NCBI GenBank assembly: GCA_963714325.1
Contig: CAVQOB010000008.1
Coordinates: 186,001-250,000, forward strand
Length of the DNA: 64,000 bases
Source: CAVQOB01 sp963714325
GTDB taxonomy: Bacteria; Pseudomonadota; Alphaproteobacteria; Rhizobiales; Hyphomicrobiaceae
Reading direction: 5' to 3'
A program made the position numbers and the translations under genes. The number at the start of each line of letters is the position of its first letter. Position 1 is the stretch's first letter. This document shows, one piece after another, positions 34,406 through 42,264 of this stretch. The notes beneath the pieces were generated by a model. The model did no database searches, was not told where the DNA came from, and worked only from the letters and a program-made list of their open reading frames with translations.

Positions 34406-36421
34406 TTGTCCGCAACAAGGTCCGGCGGTCGTTCAGTGCGCATTGAGCCAGTCATAAATCCCGCCCCGCCGCCGCGAGCCAATCACGCCGGCGCGCGCCA
34501 ACTCGCCATCGACGACCTCGACGTCGATCTGGTTCGGCTACGTCGGATAAGCGAGGCGAGAATGCGTCCTGCGCACGCATCCGTCAGCCATCCGGAATAC
34601 GCCTTCCTGACCGAACGAAATATCGACGGCGCCACCCTGGAGCATGCCGACAACATCGCGCAGTCGTGGAATGTGCCCATCCACCATATGCTGCTGTCGG
34701 CGACCTGGATCAGCGACATCGCCTACGCCGACGCACTCGGCCGCGCGCTCGACGTGCAGGTCGTCCGTTGGAACATTGATTTTGCCGAGACCGGCGACAA
34801 TCTCTGGCCACCGCAGCCGTTCGGCATGGCAGCGCGCGTCGCGCGAACGCCGATCCAAGTCTTGTCAGCGACGCTGCACGAACCCACAATTCTGGCGCAA
34901 CAGATTGCAGCGTTGCGCGCCCAGGGTATCCCGGTGGCAATCGCCCCCAATCATGGCATCGAGGCCGCACTCGACCGCGTTGGTCGCAATCAGCGGCTCG
35001 AGCGCAGCGTGTTCGGGCTTTATCGCAGTCAGCCGGCAATGTCCGCGCGGCGATCGGCGACGCGATGGCAGGGTGTCGCATTCGCAGGACTTACGATGAC
35101 GGCCATCTTCGGCGTGTGGTTCGATACGCCCGCAGCCCTGCAGACCGTCTTCGGCATCATGTCACTCGCGTTCCTGTCCATTGCCCTGACCCGCAGTCTC
35201 GCCCTCATCGAGTTGTTTCGCGCGCCGACGCGATCACAGCATTTGATCCAACGCCGGCCCGACGACCAATTGCCAACCTATTCGGTGCTCATCCCTCTGT
35301 TCCGCGAAGCGTCAGTCTTGGCTGGACTGGTAGACGCTATGACCAGGCTCGATTACCCGCCAGGCCTCCTCGAAATTCTGTTGGTGATCGAGGATGTCGA
35401 CCTGGAGACGAAGGCGCAACTCATCCAGATGGCCCTGCCGGGCAATGTCCGCATCATCGTTGTGCCGGATCAATTGCCCCGAACAAAACCGAAGGCGTTG
35501 AACTATGCGCTCGAAACAGCGCGCGGCGAGTATGTTGTCGTCTACGATGCCGAAGATCGCCCGGAACCCGCGCAACTCCGCCGCGCCGTGGATATTTTTC
35601 TAAGCGAGCCCGCCGATCTCGCTTGCGTGCAAGCACGGCTCAACATCTACAACGCCCATGCCAGCTGGATTTCTCGCCAGTTCACGATCGAATATTCGGC
35701 CCTGTTCGATGCGATCCTGCCGTCGCTCGAGCGGTGCGGCTGGCCGATCCCACTCGGCGGCACATCGAACCATTTCCCGCGTCGCGTTCTCGATGCAATC
35801 GGCGGCTGGGACCCATTCAATGTCACCGAGGATGCCGACCTCGGCATCCGTCTAGTGCGCCAGGGCTGGCGCACGCGCGTCGCATCAGCGACGACGTGGG
35901 AGGAGGCGCCGATCTATGCCCGCCAATGGTTCCACCAACGCACGCGTTGGCTCAAAGGTTGGATGCAGACCTGGCTGGTCCACATGCGGGCACCCTGGCG
36001 GTTGATGCGCGAGCTCGGCATCTGGAAATTCATCGGCTTCCAGGTCGTCGTCGGCGGCATCCTGCTATCGGCATTGGTTCATCCAGCTTTCTACGTCATT
36101 GCCATCGCGGCCGCGCTCGGCCATGCGGTCGAACTGCCGGACACCGAATGGGCCGTCGCCCTGCAGTGGGTTGCTTGGGGTAATCTTGCCGTTGGTTACG
36201 TGGTCGCCGCGTCCGTCGGTGCGATCGCCGCCGCGCGTCGCCGCCAACGCTTGACGGTATCGATTGTCCTGCTGCCGCTATATTGGTTGATGATTTCGGC
36301 CGCGGCCTATCGCGCACTCTGGCAGTTATGGCGTGCCCCGCACCACTGGGAAAAGACCCCGCACGGCGCCGCCGCCCGCAGCGCCAAAGCGCCCCATAGC
36401 CGAACCAAAAAGTCAACCTAG
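34406..36421 (+). CDS. processive family 2 glycosyltransferase fused to a GspE-N-like domain
   Basis: 671-residue inner-membrane glycosyltransferase. The start is TTG 34406 (GTG 34436 is possible). Residues about 60-200 (DGATLEHADNIAQSWNVPIH, WISDIAYADALGRALDVQ) resemble the MshEN/GspE N-terminal domain. A BcsA-like GT2 domain follows: SVLIPLFREASVL, VYDAEDRPEP near residue 380, TEDADLGIRL near 474, and the Q-x-x-R-W motif QRTRWLKGWMQ near 512. Hydrophobic segments at about 220-265 and after 535 would form the membrane channel. The glycan product is unknown. Confidence 0.9.
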   Translation: MSATRSGGRSVRIEPVINPAPPPRANHAGARQLAIDDLDVDLVRLRRISEARMRPAHASVSHPEYAFLTERNIDGATLEHADNIAQSWNVPIHHMLLSATWISDIAYADALGRALDVQVVRWNIDFAETGDNLWPPQPFGMAARVARTPIQVLSATLHEPTILAQQIAALRAQGIPVAIAPNHGIEAALDRVGRNQRLERSVFGLYRSQPAMSARRSATRWQGVAFAGLTMTAIFGVWFDTPAALQTVFGIMSLAFLSIALTRSLALIELFRAPTRSQHLIQRRPDDQLPTYSVLIPLFREASVLAGLVDAMTRLDYPPGLLEILLVIEDVDLETKAQLIQMALPGNVRIIVVPDQLPRTKPKALNYALETARGEYVVVYDAEDRPEPAQLRRAVDIFLSEPADLACVQARLNIYNAHASWISRQFTIEYSALFDAILPSLERCGWPIPLGGTSNHFPRRVLDAIGGWDPFNVTEDADLGIRLVRQGWRTRVASATTWEEAPIYARQWFHQRTRWLKGWMQTWLVHMRAPWRLMRELGIWKFIGFQVVVGGILLSALVHPAFYVIAIAAALGHAVELPDTEWAVALQWVAWGNLAVGYVVAASVGAIAAARRRQRLTVSIVLLPLYWLMISAAAYRALWQLWRAPHHWEKTPHGAAARSAKAPHSRTKKST

Positions 36422-36435
36422 GTACTTACCTAGGT
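36416..36435. promoter_or_regulatory. tandem ACCTAGGT palindromes spanning a stop codon
   Basis: The 8-bp palindrome ACCTAGGT occurs at 36416-36423 and again at 36428-36435 with ACTT between. The first copy contains the glycosyltransferase stop codon TAG. Paired palindromes of this kind look like a dimeric regulator site. Confidence 0.5.
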
Positions 36436-36858
36436 GCCGAGTGCTGACGATTTTGCTATTCTGTGTGCATCCCGGTTCACATCAGGGGCGGTGCGAGGGT
36501 CGTCTCGTTTCCCCGGACCGGGCGTTGCAAGAAGGTACCTCGGACGAGCAACGCGCTCCGGTCAGTCTGAAGTGTTCGGATGTGCCGCAAGGTAGACACC
36601 GAGCGACATCGTGTCGATCGCACGGTGGGTCCTTCAGGGGACAGATCTCTGACAAAACCCTTGCAGCAATCGGGGCGGCCGCGTGGCCGTCGAATTCGCG
36701 CCAGGCTCGAACCGCGCCGGATGCCAAGTGGGCATCTGAAGGCGCCGGCAAAGAGTCTGCCGCAAGCAGAGATCGCATCGGCTCCGCCGCCCCGGTCCCT
36801 GAATGATCCGCAAATCGCCGATGCGAAAGCATGCGGCGGCAAACGTGCGTGGCGAGTT

Positions 36859-37015
36859 CCCTCTCCCTATCGCTCTTGCGATGGGGAGGGTCAGGGTGAG
36901 GGGCGCCAACAGATTTTGATCGGCACTAGGCGTGCCAATTCGACTCGTTGCCGCCCCTCACGGCTCGATGCTGCCCCTCACCCTAACCCTCTCCCCGTGA
37001 AGGACGGGGAGAGGG
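36859..37015. repeat. CCCTCTCCCC-type inverted repeat element
   Basis: CCCTCTCCCCGT (36987-36998) pairs perfectly with ACGGGGAGAGGG (37004-37015). A facing, less perfect hairpin occupies 36859-36890, and GGGTGAGGGG-type and CCCCTCACCC-type blocks between them are also complementary. The same type lies at 43194-43298. Confidence 0.8.
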
Positions 37016-37059
37016 AAAAACCGCGGCGGGTGGCCCTGCCGGAGGCAGGCAAGCATCGG

Positions 37060-37082
37060 GTCGGCACCTGAAGGCGCAAGAA
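37060..37082. repeat. 23-bp dispersed repeat
   Basis: Identical to 20318-20340 (begins GTCGGCACCTGAAGGCGCAA). In the first location it directly follows palindromic element A, here a short CCTGCC/GGCAGG hairpin precedes it. Confidence 0.8.
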
Positions 37083-37104
37083 AAGAGCGCGCCGGACAAA
37101 TCTC

Positions 37105-38097
37105 CTACATTCGCAGCACAATCTTTGCGGCCGCAACCTTGCCCTCATGCAGATCGCGGAACGCGCGCGCGCCGTCGGCAAGCGGCCGCTCTTCGACCCA
37201 GTCGATCGGCCCAAGCCTGCCCGCATTCAGTGCCGCGAGCGTTTGGCGGAACTCAACCATCGTGTAGCAATAGGAACCGATGAAGGTGACTTCCTGCAAA
37301 GTGACTTTGCGGACGTCGATCCCGTCCTTGGCCGAACCCAATCCGATATGAACGATCACGCCACCGGGGCGCACCAGCCGGCAAGCTTCCTCGCGGCTCG
37401 CACGCCCGCCAAACGCATCAAGCACGAGATCGAAACCGGACGCCGCCGGCAACGTTGTCGCTGCGGGGTCGTAAGCGCCAAAGCGGCCGGCTGACTTCAG
37501 GCGTGCGCGACGTAGTACGCTGGTCTCGGCGATCATGACATCGCGCGCGCCGCGGCTCTCCAGGATTTGCGCCGCCCCAAGCCCAATGGCGCCGCCACCC
37601 AGCACCGCAATGCGCGCCGTGGACAAGGGTATCAACAGCGCCCGCTCGCCGAGATTGACCGCATGATACCCGACCGCCAGTGGCTCCGTCAGTGCCGCAA
37701 CATCAAGCGCCAGATCATCAGGCACGATGATCAGATTTCGCTCCGGCACGCGAACCAGCTCAGCAAGTGCGCCCGGTCGCGACGGCATCGAGATGATGAC
37801 GCGCGCCGCACACAGATGCGGCCGCCCGTCGAGGCAATCGTCACACGTCATGCAGGTGACGAGCGGGTTGATGGTCACCCGGCGGCCCTTCAGCCCACCG
37901 GTCGCCACGATGCCCGCCGCCTCATGGCCGAGAATCAGCGGTGCCGGCCGCCGCTCATCGTGTCCATGATAGGCATGCATATCCGATCCGCAAATTCCAC
38001 AGGCCGACACACGAACGATCGTGTCCTCGGTGGCCTGCGGATCGGCTTCATCGCGGAGTACAATCTGCTCCGGGCCGGTATAGACGAGTGCTTTCAT
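37105..38097 (-). CDS. zinc-dependent alcohol dehydrogenase (MDR family)
   Basis: 330-residue medium-chain dehydrogenase. Catalytic zinc site: C36 in CGICGSDMHAYHG and H58-E59 in LILGHEAAG. Structural zinc cysteines are C82, C85, C88 and C96 (TCMTCDDCLDGRPHLC). The nucleotide-binding glycine motif is AVLGGGAIGLGAAQIL. It resembles threonine/sorbitol-type dehydrogenases, but the substrate is undetermined. The adjacent upstream gene (MetE-C-like) ends 19 bp before its start, so they likely form an operon. Confidence 0.9.
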   Translation of the reverse strand: MKALVYTGPEQIVLRDEADPQATEDTIVRVSACGICGSDMHAYHGHDERRPAPLILGHEAAGIVATGGLKGRRVTINPLVTCMTCDDCLDGRPHLCAARVIISMPSRPGALAELVRVPERNLIIVPDDLALDVAALTEPLAVGYHAVNLGERALLIPLSTARIAVLGGGAIGLGAAQILESRGARDVMIAETSVLRRARLKSAGRFGAYDPAATTLPAASGFDLVLDAFGGRASREEACRLVRPGGVIVHIGLGSAKDGIDVRKVTLQEVTFIGSYCYTMVEFRQTLAALNAGRLGPIDWVEERPLADGARAFRDLHEGKVAAAKIVLRM

Positions 38098-38116
38098 GTC
38101 CCGGCCTCACTCAGCG

Positions 38117-39220
38117 TTACTTCCCGTTCCAGACCTTGCGCGAGATATCGACGATCATCTCGAGCTTCTTCCATTGTTCGTCGTCGGCAAGCGTATTGCC
38201 TTCCTCGGTCGACGCAAAGCCGCACTGCGGCGACAGGCACAGCTGATCGAGCGGCGCGAACTTTGCAGCTTCGTCGATCCGGCGGCGGATATCGTCGGCC
38301 TTTTCCAGCGTTCCGGTTTTCGACGTCACGAGGCCGAGCACGACGGATTTGCCTTTCGGCAGGAAGCGCAACGGCTCGAACCCGCCCGAACGATCGTTGT
38401 CCCATTCCATGAAGTAGCCATCGACCGCGATTTTGTTGAACAGCAGCTCCGCAACTGGCTCATAGCCGCCGGACGCGACGAACGTCGAGCGGAAGTTGCC
38501 GCGGCATAGATGCATGGTGATGACCATGTCCTTCGGCCGGCTCGCAACCGCCCGATTGATCATGTCGGCATAGATCTGCGGCTGCTTGACCGGATCATCG
38601 CCCCGCTCGCGCAGCATCTGCAGCTGGTTGGGATCGCACAGATACGCGAAGCTGACGTCATCGAGCTGCAGATAGCGGCAGCCCGCATCATAGAACAGCT
38701 TGACCGCCTTTTCGTAGGCAGCCCCGAGGTCTGTGTAGAACGCCTCCATCGTCGGATAGACCGTGTCGTCGATCAACTTCCGGCCGCCGCGATAGTGCAG
38801 CATGCTCGGCGACGGGATCGTCATCTTAGCCGTCTTGCTCGTGTTGGCCTTCACAAACTTGAAATGGTCGACGAACGGATGGCTGTCGAAGCCGAGCTTG
38901 GCTGTGACCTTGGGGGCTTCCGCCTTGGTCTGCACGCCGGCGAATTGAATGCCGGATTCGACCGCAACCCGGCTAACGCCTTTGATGCCCCAGAGGAAAT
39001 CGTAGTGCCACCAGGAGCGCCGGAACTCGCCATCGGTAATGCCCTCGAGCCCGATCGCCTCCTGCCGCTTGATCAGCGCCGCGATTTCGCGGTCTTCCAC
39101 GGCCTTGAGTTGGTCGCCCTTGATCTCACCCTTCGCGAATGTCTCGCGCGCTTCTTTCAGAGGCTTAGTGCGCAGCAGGCTGCCGACCATGTCGGCACGG
39201 AATGGTGGTTTGCGGGTCAT
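38117..39220 (-). CDS. MetE C-terminal-like (cobalamin-independent methionine synthase II) protein
   Basis: 367 residues from ATG 39220, with GGAG 11 nt upstream; a longer frame to 39442 is non-homologous. This corresponds to the catalytic C-terminal half of MetE only. Zinc-ligand candidates are H and C in TMHLCRGNFRS and C in LSPQCGFASTEEG. LQLDDVSFAYLCD and ADMVGSLLRTKPLKEAR are typical of the stand-alone family often named UROD/MetE-like. True methionine synthase activity is not assured; some family members act on other methyl donors. Confidence 0.88.
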   Translation of the reverse strand: MTRKPPFRADMVGSLLRTKPLKEARETFAKGEIKGDQLKAVEDREIAALIKRQEAIGLEGITDGEFRRSWWHYDFLWGIKGVSRVAVESGIQFAGVQTKAEAPKVTAKLGFDSHPFVDHFKFVKANTSKTAKMTIPSPSMLHYRGGRKLIDDTVYPTMEAFYTDLGAAYEKAVKLFYDAGCRYLQLDDVSFAYLCDPNQLQMLRERGDDPVKQPQIYADMINRAVASRPKDMVITMHLCRGNFRSTFVASGGYEPVAELLFNKIAVDGYFMEWDNDRSGGFEPLRFLPKGKSVVLGLVTSKTGTLEKADDIRRRIDEAAKFAPLDQLCLSPQCGFASTEEGNTLADDEQWKKLEMIVDISRKVWNGK

Positions 39221-39468
39221 GGTGGAATGAACTCCAATACAGGGTGAACCTCGATCACATGCATAATGCCCCCGACCAGTGCCCGGCGTCGAGTGGTGCG
39301 CGATGCAAACATGGGCGCGACGCGCACGCCTGCCCGGCGCTCGCATCATGGATGGTGGTTCAGGCGGTTCAAGAAATGACGGACCAGTGACGTTTCCCGC
39401 AACGTCCCGCTGCAGCAAGGACAGGCGACCAACGCAGTCCATGACGTAACGACGGTGAAGTCAGCCGA

Positions 39469-39774
39469 TCACTTGCGGCCGCAAGCCACAGCATAGGCCG
39501 TGCAGGAAATCCGCGACCCGGACTTGTTCCAGTTGCAGGAAAACTCGCGATCGCCCGAATACCACCAGTCCGCATAGCGGCGGCCATGTTTCTTGGCGGC
39601 AGCCGATTCCCAGGCAGCCCTAGCAGCGCTGTAAGCAGCACTCATGCTGCCTTGCGCCGCGCCCTTGCCCGTCAAGCCGGGATAGAAGCACCGATCGCCA
39701 AACGCCGCCGCAGGCGCGACCGCAGACACCGAAACGAACATTGAAATCGTGATCACAGCGAGAGCGCGACGCAT
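39469..39774 (-). CDS. small secreted cysteine-containing protein
   Basis: 101-residue exported protein from ATG 39774, chosen because it opens directly on a signal peptide (RRALAVITISMFVSVSAVAP). The mature part is Ala/Ser/Trp-rich with four cysteines (FGDRCFYPG, EFSCNWNKSGSRISCTAYAV, ACGRK), which could make two disulphides. No family recognised. It lies downstream of the atp operon on the same strand. Confidence 0.7.
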   Translation of the reverse strand: MRRALAVITISMFVSVSAVAPAAAFGDRCFYPGLTGKGAAQGSMSAAYSAARAAWESAAAKKHGRRYADWWYSGDREFSCNWNKSGSRISCTAYAVACGRK

Positions 39775-39946
39775 ACTTTCCCCAATGCAGACCCAGCCGC
39801 GCGCTGTCCAGCCGCGCGCATCATTGCCGTGAAGACGTTTTGCCGCGCGCGCGCAGATCAATAAAGTCGATTGATCAAAACTGCTTAATCAACTGATTTC
39901 AACGTGGATTTTCGGTATCACTGAAAGCGGTCAACAGCGATAAAGG

Positions 39947-40219
39947 TTAGCTTTGTCCCGCTGCAGCGGCCGTCGTCGCGAGGATCGTCACGCTGGTCGG
40001 AGTGACCTCGGCCAATCCGCTCTCGATCGCGATGCGCTCGATCCGCCCTTCAGCGAGCTTCGCCTCGACAACGCCGGGCCGCAGTGTCGACACAACCGGC
40101 GCATGCCCGACCAGGACGGTAAAATCGCCGTCTGCGCCCGGCACCATCACATGCTCCACGTCGGCCGACAGCAGCACCCGCTCCGGCGAAACCAATTCGA
40201 ACTTGAAGTTGCCGGCCAT
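39947..40219 (-). CDS. atpC: ATP synthase epsilon subunit, short form
   Basis: Epsilon subunit of the F1 central stalk. ATG 40219 (rather than TTG 40228) gives 90 residues containing only the N-terminal beta-sandwich: FKFELVSPERVLLSADVEHV, VPGADGDFTVLVGHAPVVST, LRPGVVEAK and SGLAEVTPTSVTIL. The usual alphaproteobacterial subunit is about 130-140 residues, with a C-terminal helical pair that can inhibit the motor; that pair is absent and no continuing frame is visible downstream. It is separated from atpD by another small gene. Confidence 0.9.
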   Translation of the reverse strand: MAGNFKFELVSPERVLLSADVEHVMVPGADGDFTVLVGHAPVVSTLRPGVVEAKLAEGRIERIAIESGLAEVTPTSVTILATTAAAAGQS

Positions 40220-40337
40220 CGCGCTCAATCCCTGTCGTCATTCTGGCACGCCTGGATCCCAGACGTGCGAGCCAAATCTTCAGTCAAACGCTGGTCATCG
40301 CGTACGCCATCGTTGCAGACCGCACGCGGCAAGCGCC

Positions 40338-40592
40338 CTAGGCGGTACCAGCACTGCTCGTCTTCGCATCGACCTCTTCAGCCGATTGCAATTTCGTGCC
40401 GCAGAACGGGCAGAAGAAGATCGGATGATCCATCATCCCCGGCTCGTTTTCATCCATTTCGACGAGTCCAACCGACATGTACAGCACCCCATCGTCGCCG
40501 ACTGCGATCAATGGCTCGAAATCGTCCCCCGACATGGCTTCTTTCAGGCTTTGGCAGCAGTTGCCGAACTTGCCTGTTCCGTCTGCACTCAT
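40338..40592 (-). CDS. small zinc-ribbon-like protein within the atp operon
   Basis: 84 residues from ATG 40592 (the frame extends to 40652, but the extension is not protein-like). It ends with FFCPFCGTKLQS, a C61-x2-C64 knuckle that may bind zinc with C12-C13 (FGNCCQSL). LYMSVGLVEMDENEPGMMDH is strongly acidic. No named family recognised. It lies between atpD (102 bp before) and atpC (118 bp after) on the same strand. Confidence 0.75.
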   Translation of the reverse strand: MSADGTGKFGNCCQSLKEAMSGDDFEPLIAVGDDGVLYMSVGLVEMDENEPGMMDHPIFFCPFCGTKLQSAEEVDAKTSSAGTA

Positions 40593-40694
40593 GTCGGCCT
40601 CCTCTGGTTGTCGCTCGTCCAGGATATGACCGGACAGACGGCCGTGACGCAAGTCATCGCCCGTTGAGATGCCATTCTGTCCCCAGCACCGTGT

Positions 40695-42134
40695 TTAAGC
40701 GGCCTCGGCCAGCTTCTCGGCCTTGGCGATAGCTTCTTCAATCGAGCCGACCATGTAGAAAGCCTGCTCGGGGAGATGGTCGTAGTCGCCGTTGCACAGG
40801 CCTTTGAAGCCCTTGATCGTGTCTGCGATCGCCACCAGCTTGCCCGGTGACCCGGTGAATACTTCGGCGACGTGGAATGGCTGCGACAGGAAACGTTCGA
40901 TCTTGCGGGCGCGGGCAACCGTCGTCTTGTCGTCTTCCGACAACTCATCCATGCCCAGGATGGCGATGATGTCCTGCAGCGACTTGTACTTTTGCAGGAT
41001 CGCCTGCACCTCGCGCGCAACGGCATAATGTTCCTCGCCGACGACGCGCGGCTCGAGAATGCGCGACGTGCTGTCGAGCGGGTCCACTGCCGGATAGATA
41101 CCCTTCTCGGCAATCGAGCGCGACAGCACGGTCGTCGCGTCGAGATGCGCGAACGAGGTCGCTGGCGCCGGGTCGGTCAAGTCGTCGGCCGGCACGTAGA
41201 TCGCCTGCACGGACGTGATCGAGCCCTTCTGCGTCGTCGTGATGCGTTCCTGCAGCGCGCCCATGTCGGTCGCCAGTGTTGGCTGATAGCCGACCGCCGA
41301 AGGAATACGACCGAGCAGCGCCGACACTTCCGATCCGGCCTGCGTAAAGCGGAAGATGTTGTCGACGAAGAACAGCACGTCCTGTCCCTTGTCGCGGAAG
41401 TCTTCAGCAACTGTCAGCCCCGACAGCGCCACACGCATGCGCGCACCCGGCGGCTCGTTCATCTGCCCGAACACCAGTGCGCATTTCGAACCCTTGGTCG
41501 AGCCGTTGTTCTTCTTCGGATCGATATTGACCTTGGATTCGATCATCTCATGATAGAGGTCGTTGCCTTCGCGCGTGCGCTCGCCGACGCCGGCAAACAC
41601 CGAGTAGCCGCCGTGCGCCTTGGCGACGTTGTTGATGAGTTCCATGATCAGCACGGTCTTGCCGACACCGGCGCCGCCGAACAGGCCGATCTTGCCGCCC
41701 TTGGCGTACGGCGCCAGCAGGTCGACGACCTTGATGCCGGTGACCAGCATCGACGCTTCCGTCGACTGATCAGCGAAACTTGGCGCCGGCTGATGGATGG
41801 CGCGCGTGCCGGGAGTCTTCATCGGGCCGGCTTCGTCGATCGGCTCGCCGATCACGTTCATGATGCGGCCAAGCGTTTCATCGCCGACCGGAACCGCGAT
41901 CGGCTGGCCCATGTCGGTCACCGACTGGCCGCGCACGAGACCCTCAGTCGAGTCCATGGCGATGGTCCGCACCGAGTTCTCGCCGAGATGCTGCGCGACT
42001 TCGAGCACAAGACGCGAGCCCTGGTTCTTGGTTTCCAGTGCGTTCAAGATCGCCGGCAAGTGCCCGCCCTCGAACTGCACGTCGACGACGGCGCCCATCA
42101 CCTGACGGATTTTGCCGATGTTGTTCGTTGCCAT
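40695..42134 (-). CDS. atpD: ATP synthase subunit beta
   Basis: Catalytic F1 subunit, 479 residues. P-loop GGAGVGKTVLIMELINNVAK; catalytic glutamate region GVGERTREGNDLYHE; DVLFFVDNIFRFTQAGSEVS; ALLGRIPSAVGYQPTLATDM. All residues expected for catalysis are present. GAGGAC lies 9 nt upstream of ATG, and the preceding gap to atpG holds a palindromic element at 42161-42251. Confidence 0.99.
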   Translation of the reverse strand: MATNNIGKIRQVMGAVVDVQFEGGHLPAILNALETKNQGSRLVLEVAQHLGENSVRTIAMDSTEGLVRGQSVTDMGQPIAVPVGDETLGRIMNVIGEPIDEAGPMKTPGTRAIHQPAPSFADQSTEASMLVTGIKVVDLLAPYAKGGKIGLFGGAGVGKTVLIMELINNVAKAHGGYSVFAGVGERTREGNDLYHEMIESKVNIDPKKNNGSTKGSKCALVFGQMNEPPGARMRVALSGLTVAEDFRDKGQDVLFFVDNIFRFTQAGSEVSALLGRIPSAVGYQPTLATDMGALQERITTTQKGSITSVQAIYVPADDLTDPAPATSFAHLDATTVLSRSIAEKGIYPAVDPLDSTSRILEPRVVGEEHYAVAREVQAILQKYKSLQDIIAILGMDELSEDDKTTVARARKIERFLSQPFHVAEVFTGSPGKLVAIADTIKGFKGLCNGDYDHLPEQAFYMVGSIEEAIAKAEKLAEAA

Positions 42135-42160
42135 GATGCTTGTCCTCGTTCTATCCGGAG

Positions 42161-42251
42161 TAGGTTGGGTCAGGCCGCGAGGCCGTAACCCAACATGTTC
42201 GTCTTCCCTTCAGTGTTGGGTTACGCGCTGAACCAGCGCTAACCCAACCTA
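42161..42251. repeat. inverted pair of REP-like hairpins (GTTGGGT type), atpG-atpD gap
   Basis: Outer arms TAGGTTGGGT (42161-42170) and ACCCAACCTA (42242-42251) pair perfectly. Inside are GGCC-GCGA-GGCC (42173-42184), GTAACCCAACA (42185-42195) with TGTTGGGTTAC (42214-42224), and GCGCTG-AAC-CAGCGC (42225-42239). It can fold as a cloverleaf or as two facing hairpins. The element fills most of the 130-bp gap between atpG and atpD and stops 27 bp before the atpD start. Confidence 0.9.
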
Positions 42252-42264
42252 TATCTGCGTGCGA

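Larger units (their letters stand above)
36422..37104. other. 683-base non-coding region with repeats and a candidate structured RNA
   Basis: No credible gene. The 36440-36840 part is GC-rich with several short stems (for example GGCCGCGTGGCC near 36679) and could encode a structured RNA, though I match it to no known family. From 36859 to 37015 there is a large imperfect inverted repeat of the CCCTCTCCCC type. At 37060-37082 there is a 23-bp segment identical to 20318-20340. Confidence 0.6.

Noticed and set aside
38117..39442. Longer form of the MetE-C-like protein, starting at 39442
   Set aside because: The extra 74 residues are not family-like, and ATG 39220 has a good GGAG site.
40872..42188. 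438-codon plus-strand frame opposite atpD
   Set aside because: Complement of a highly conserved gene.
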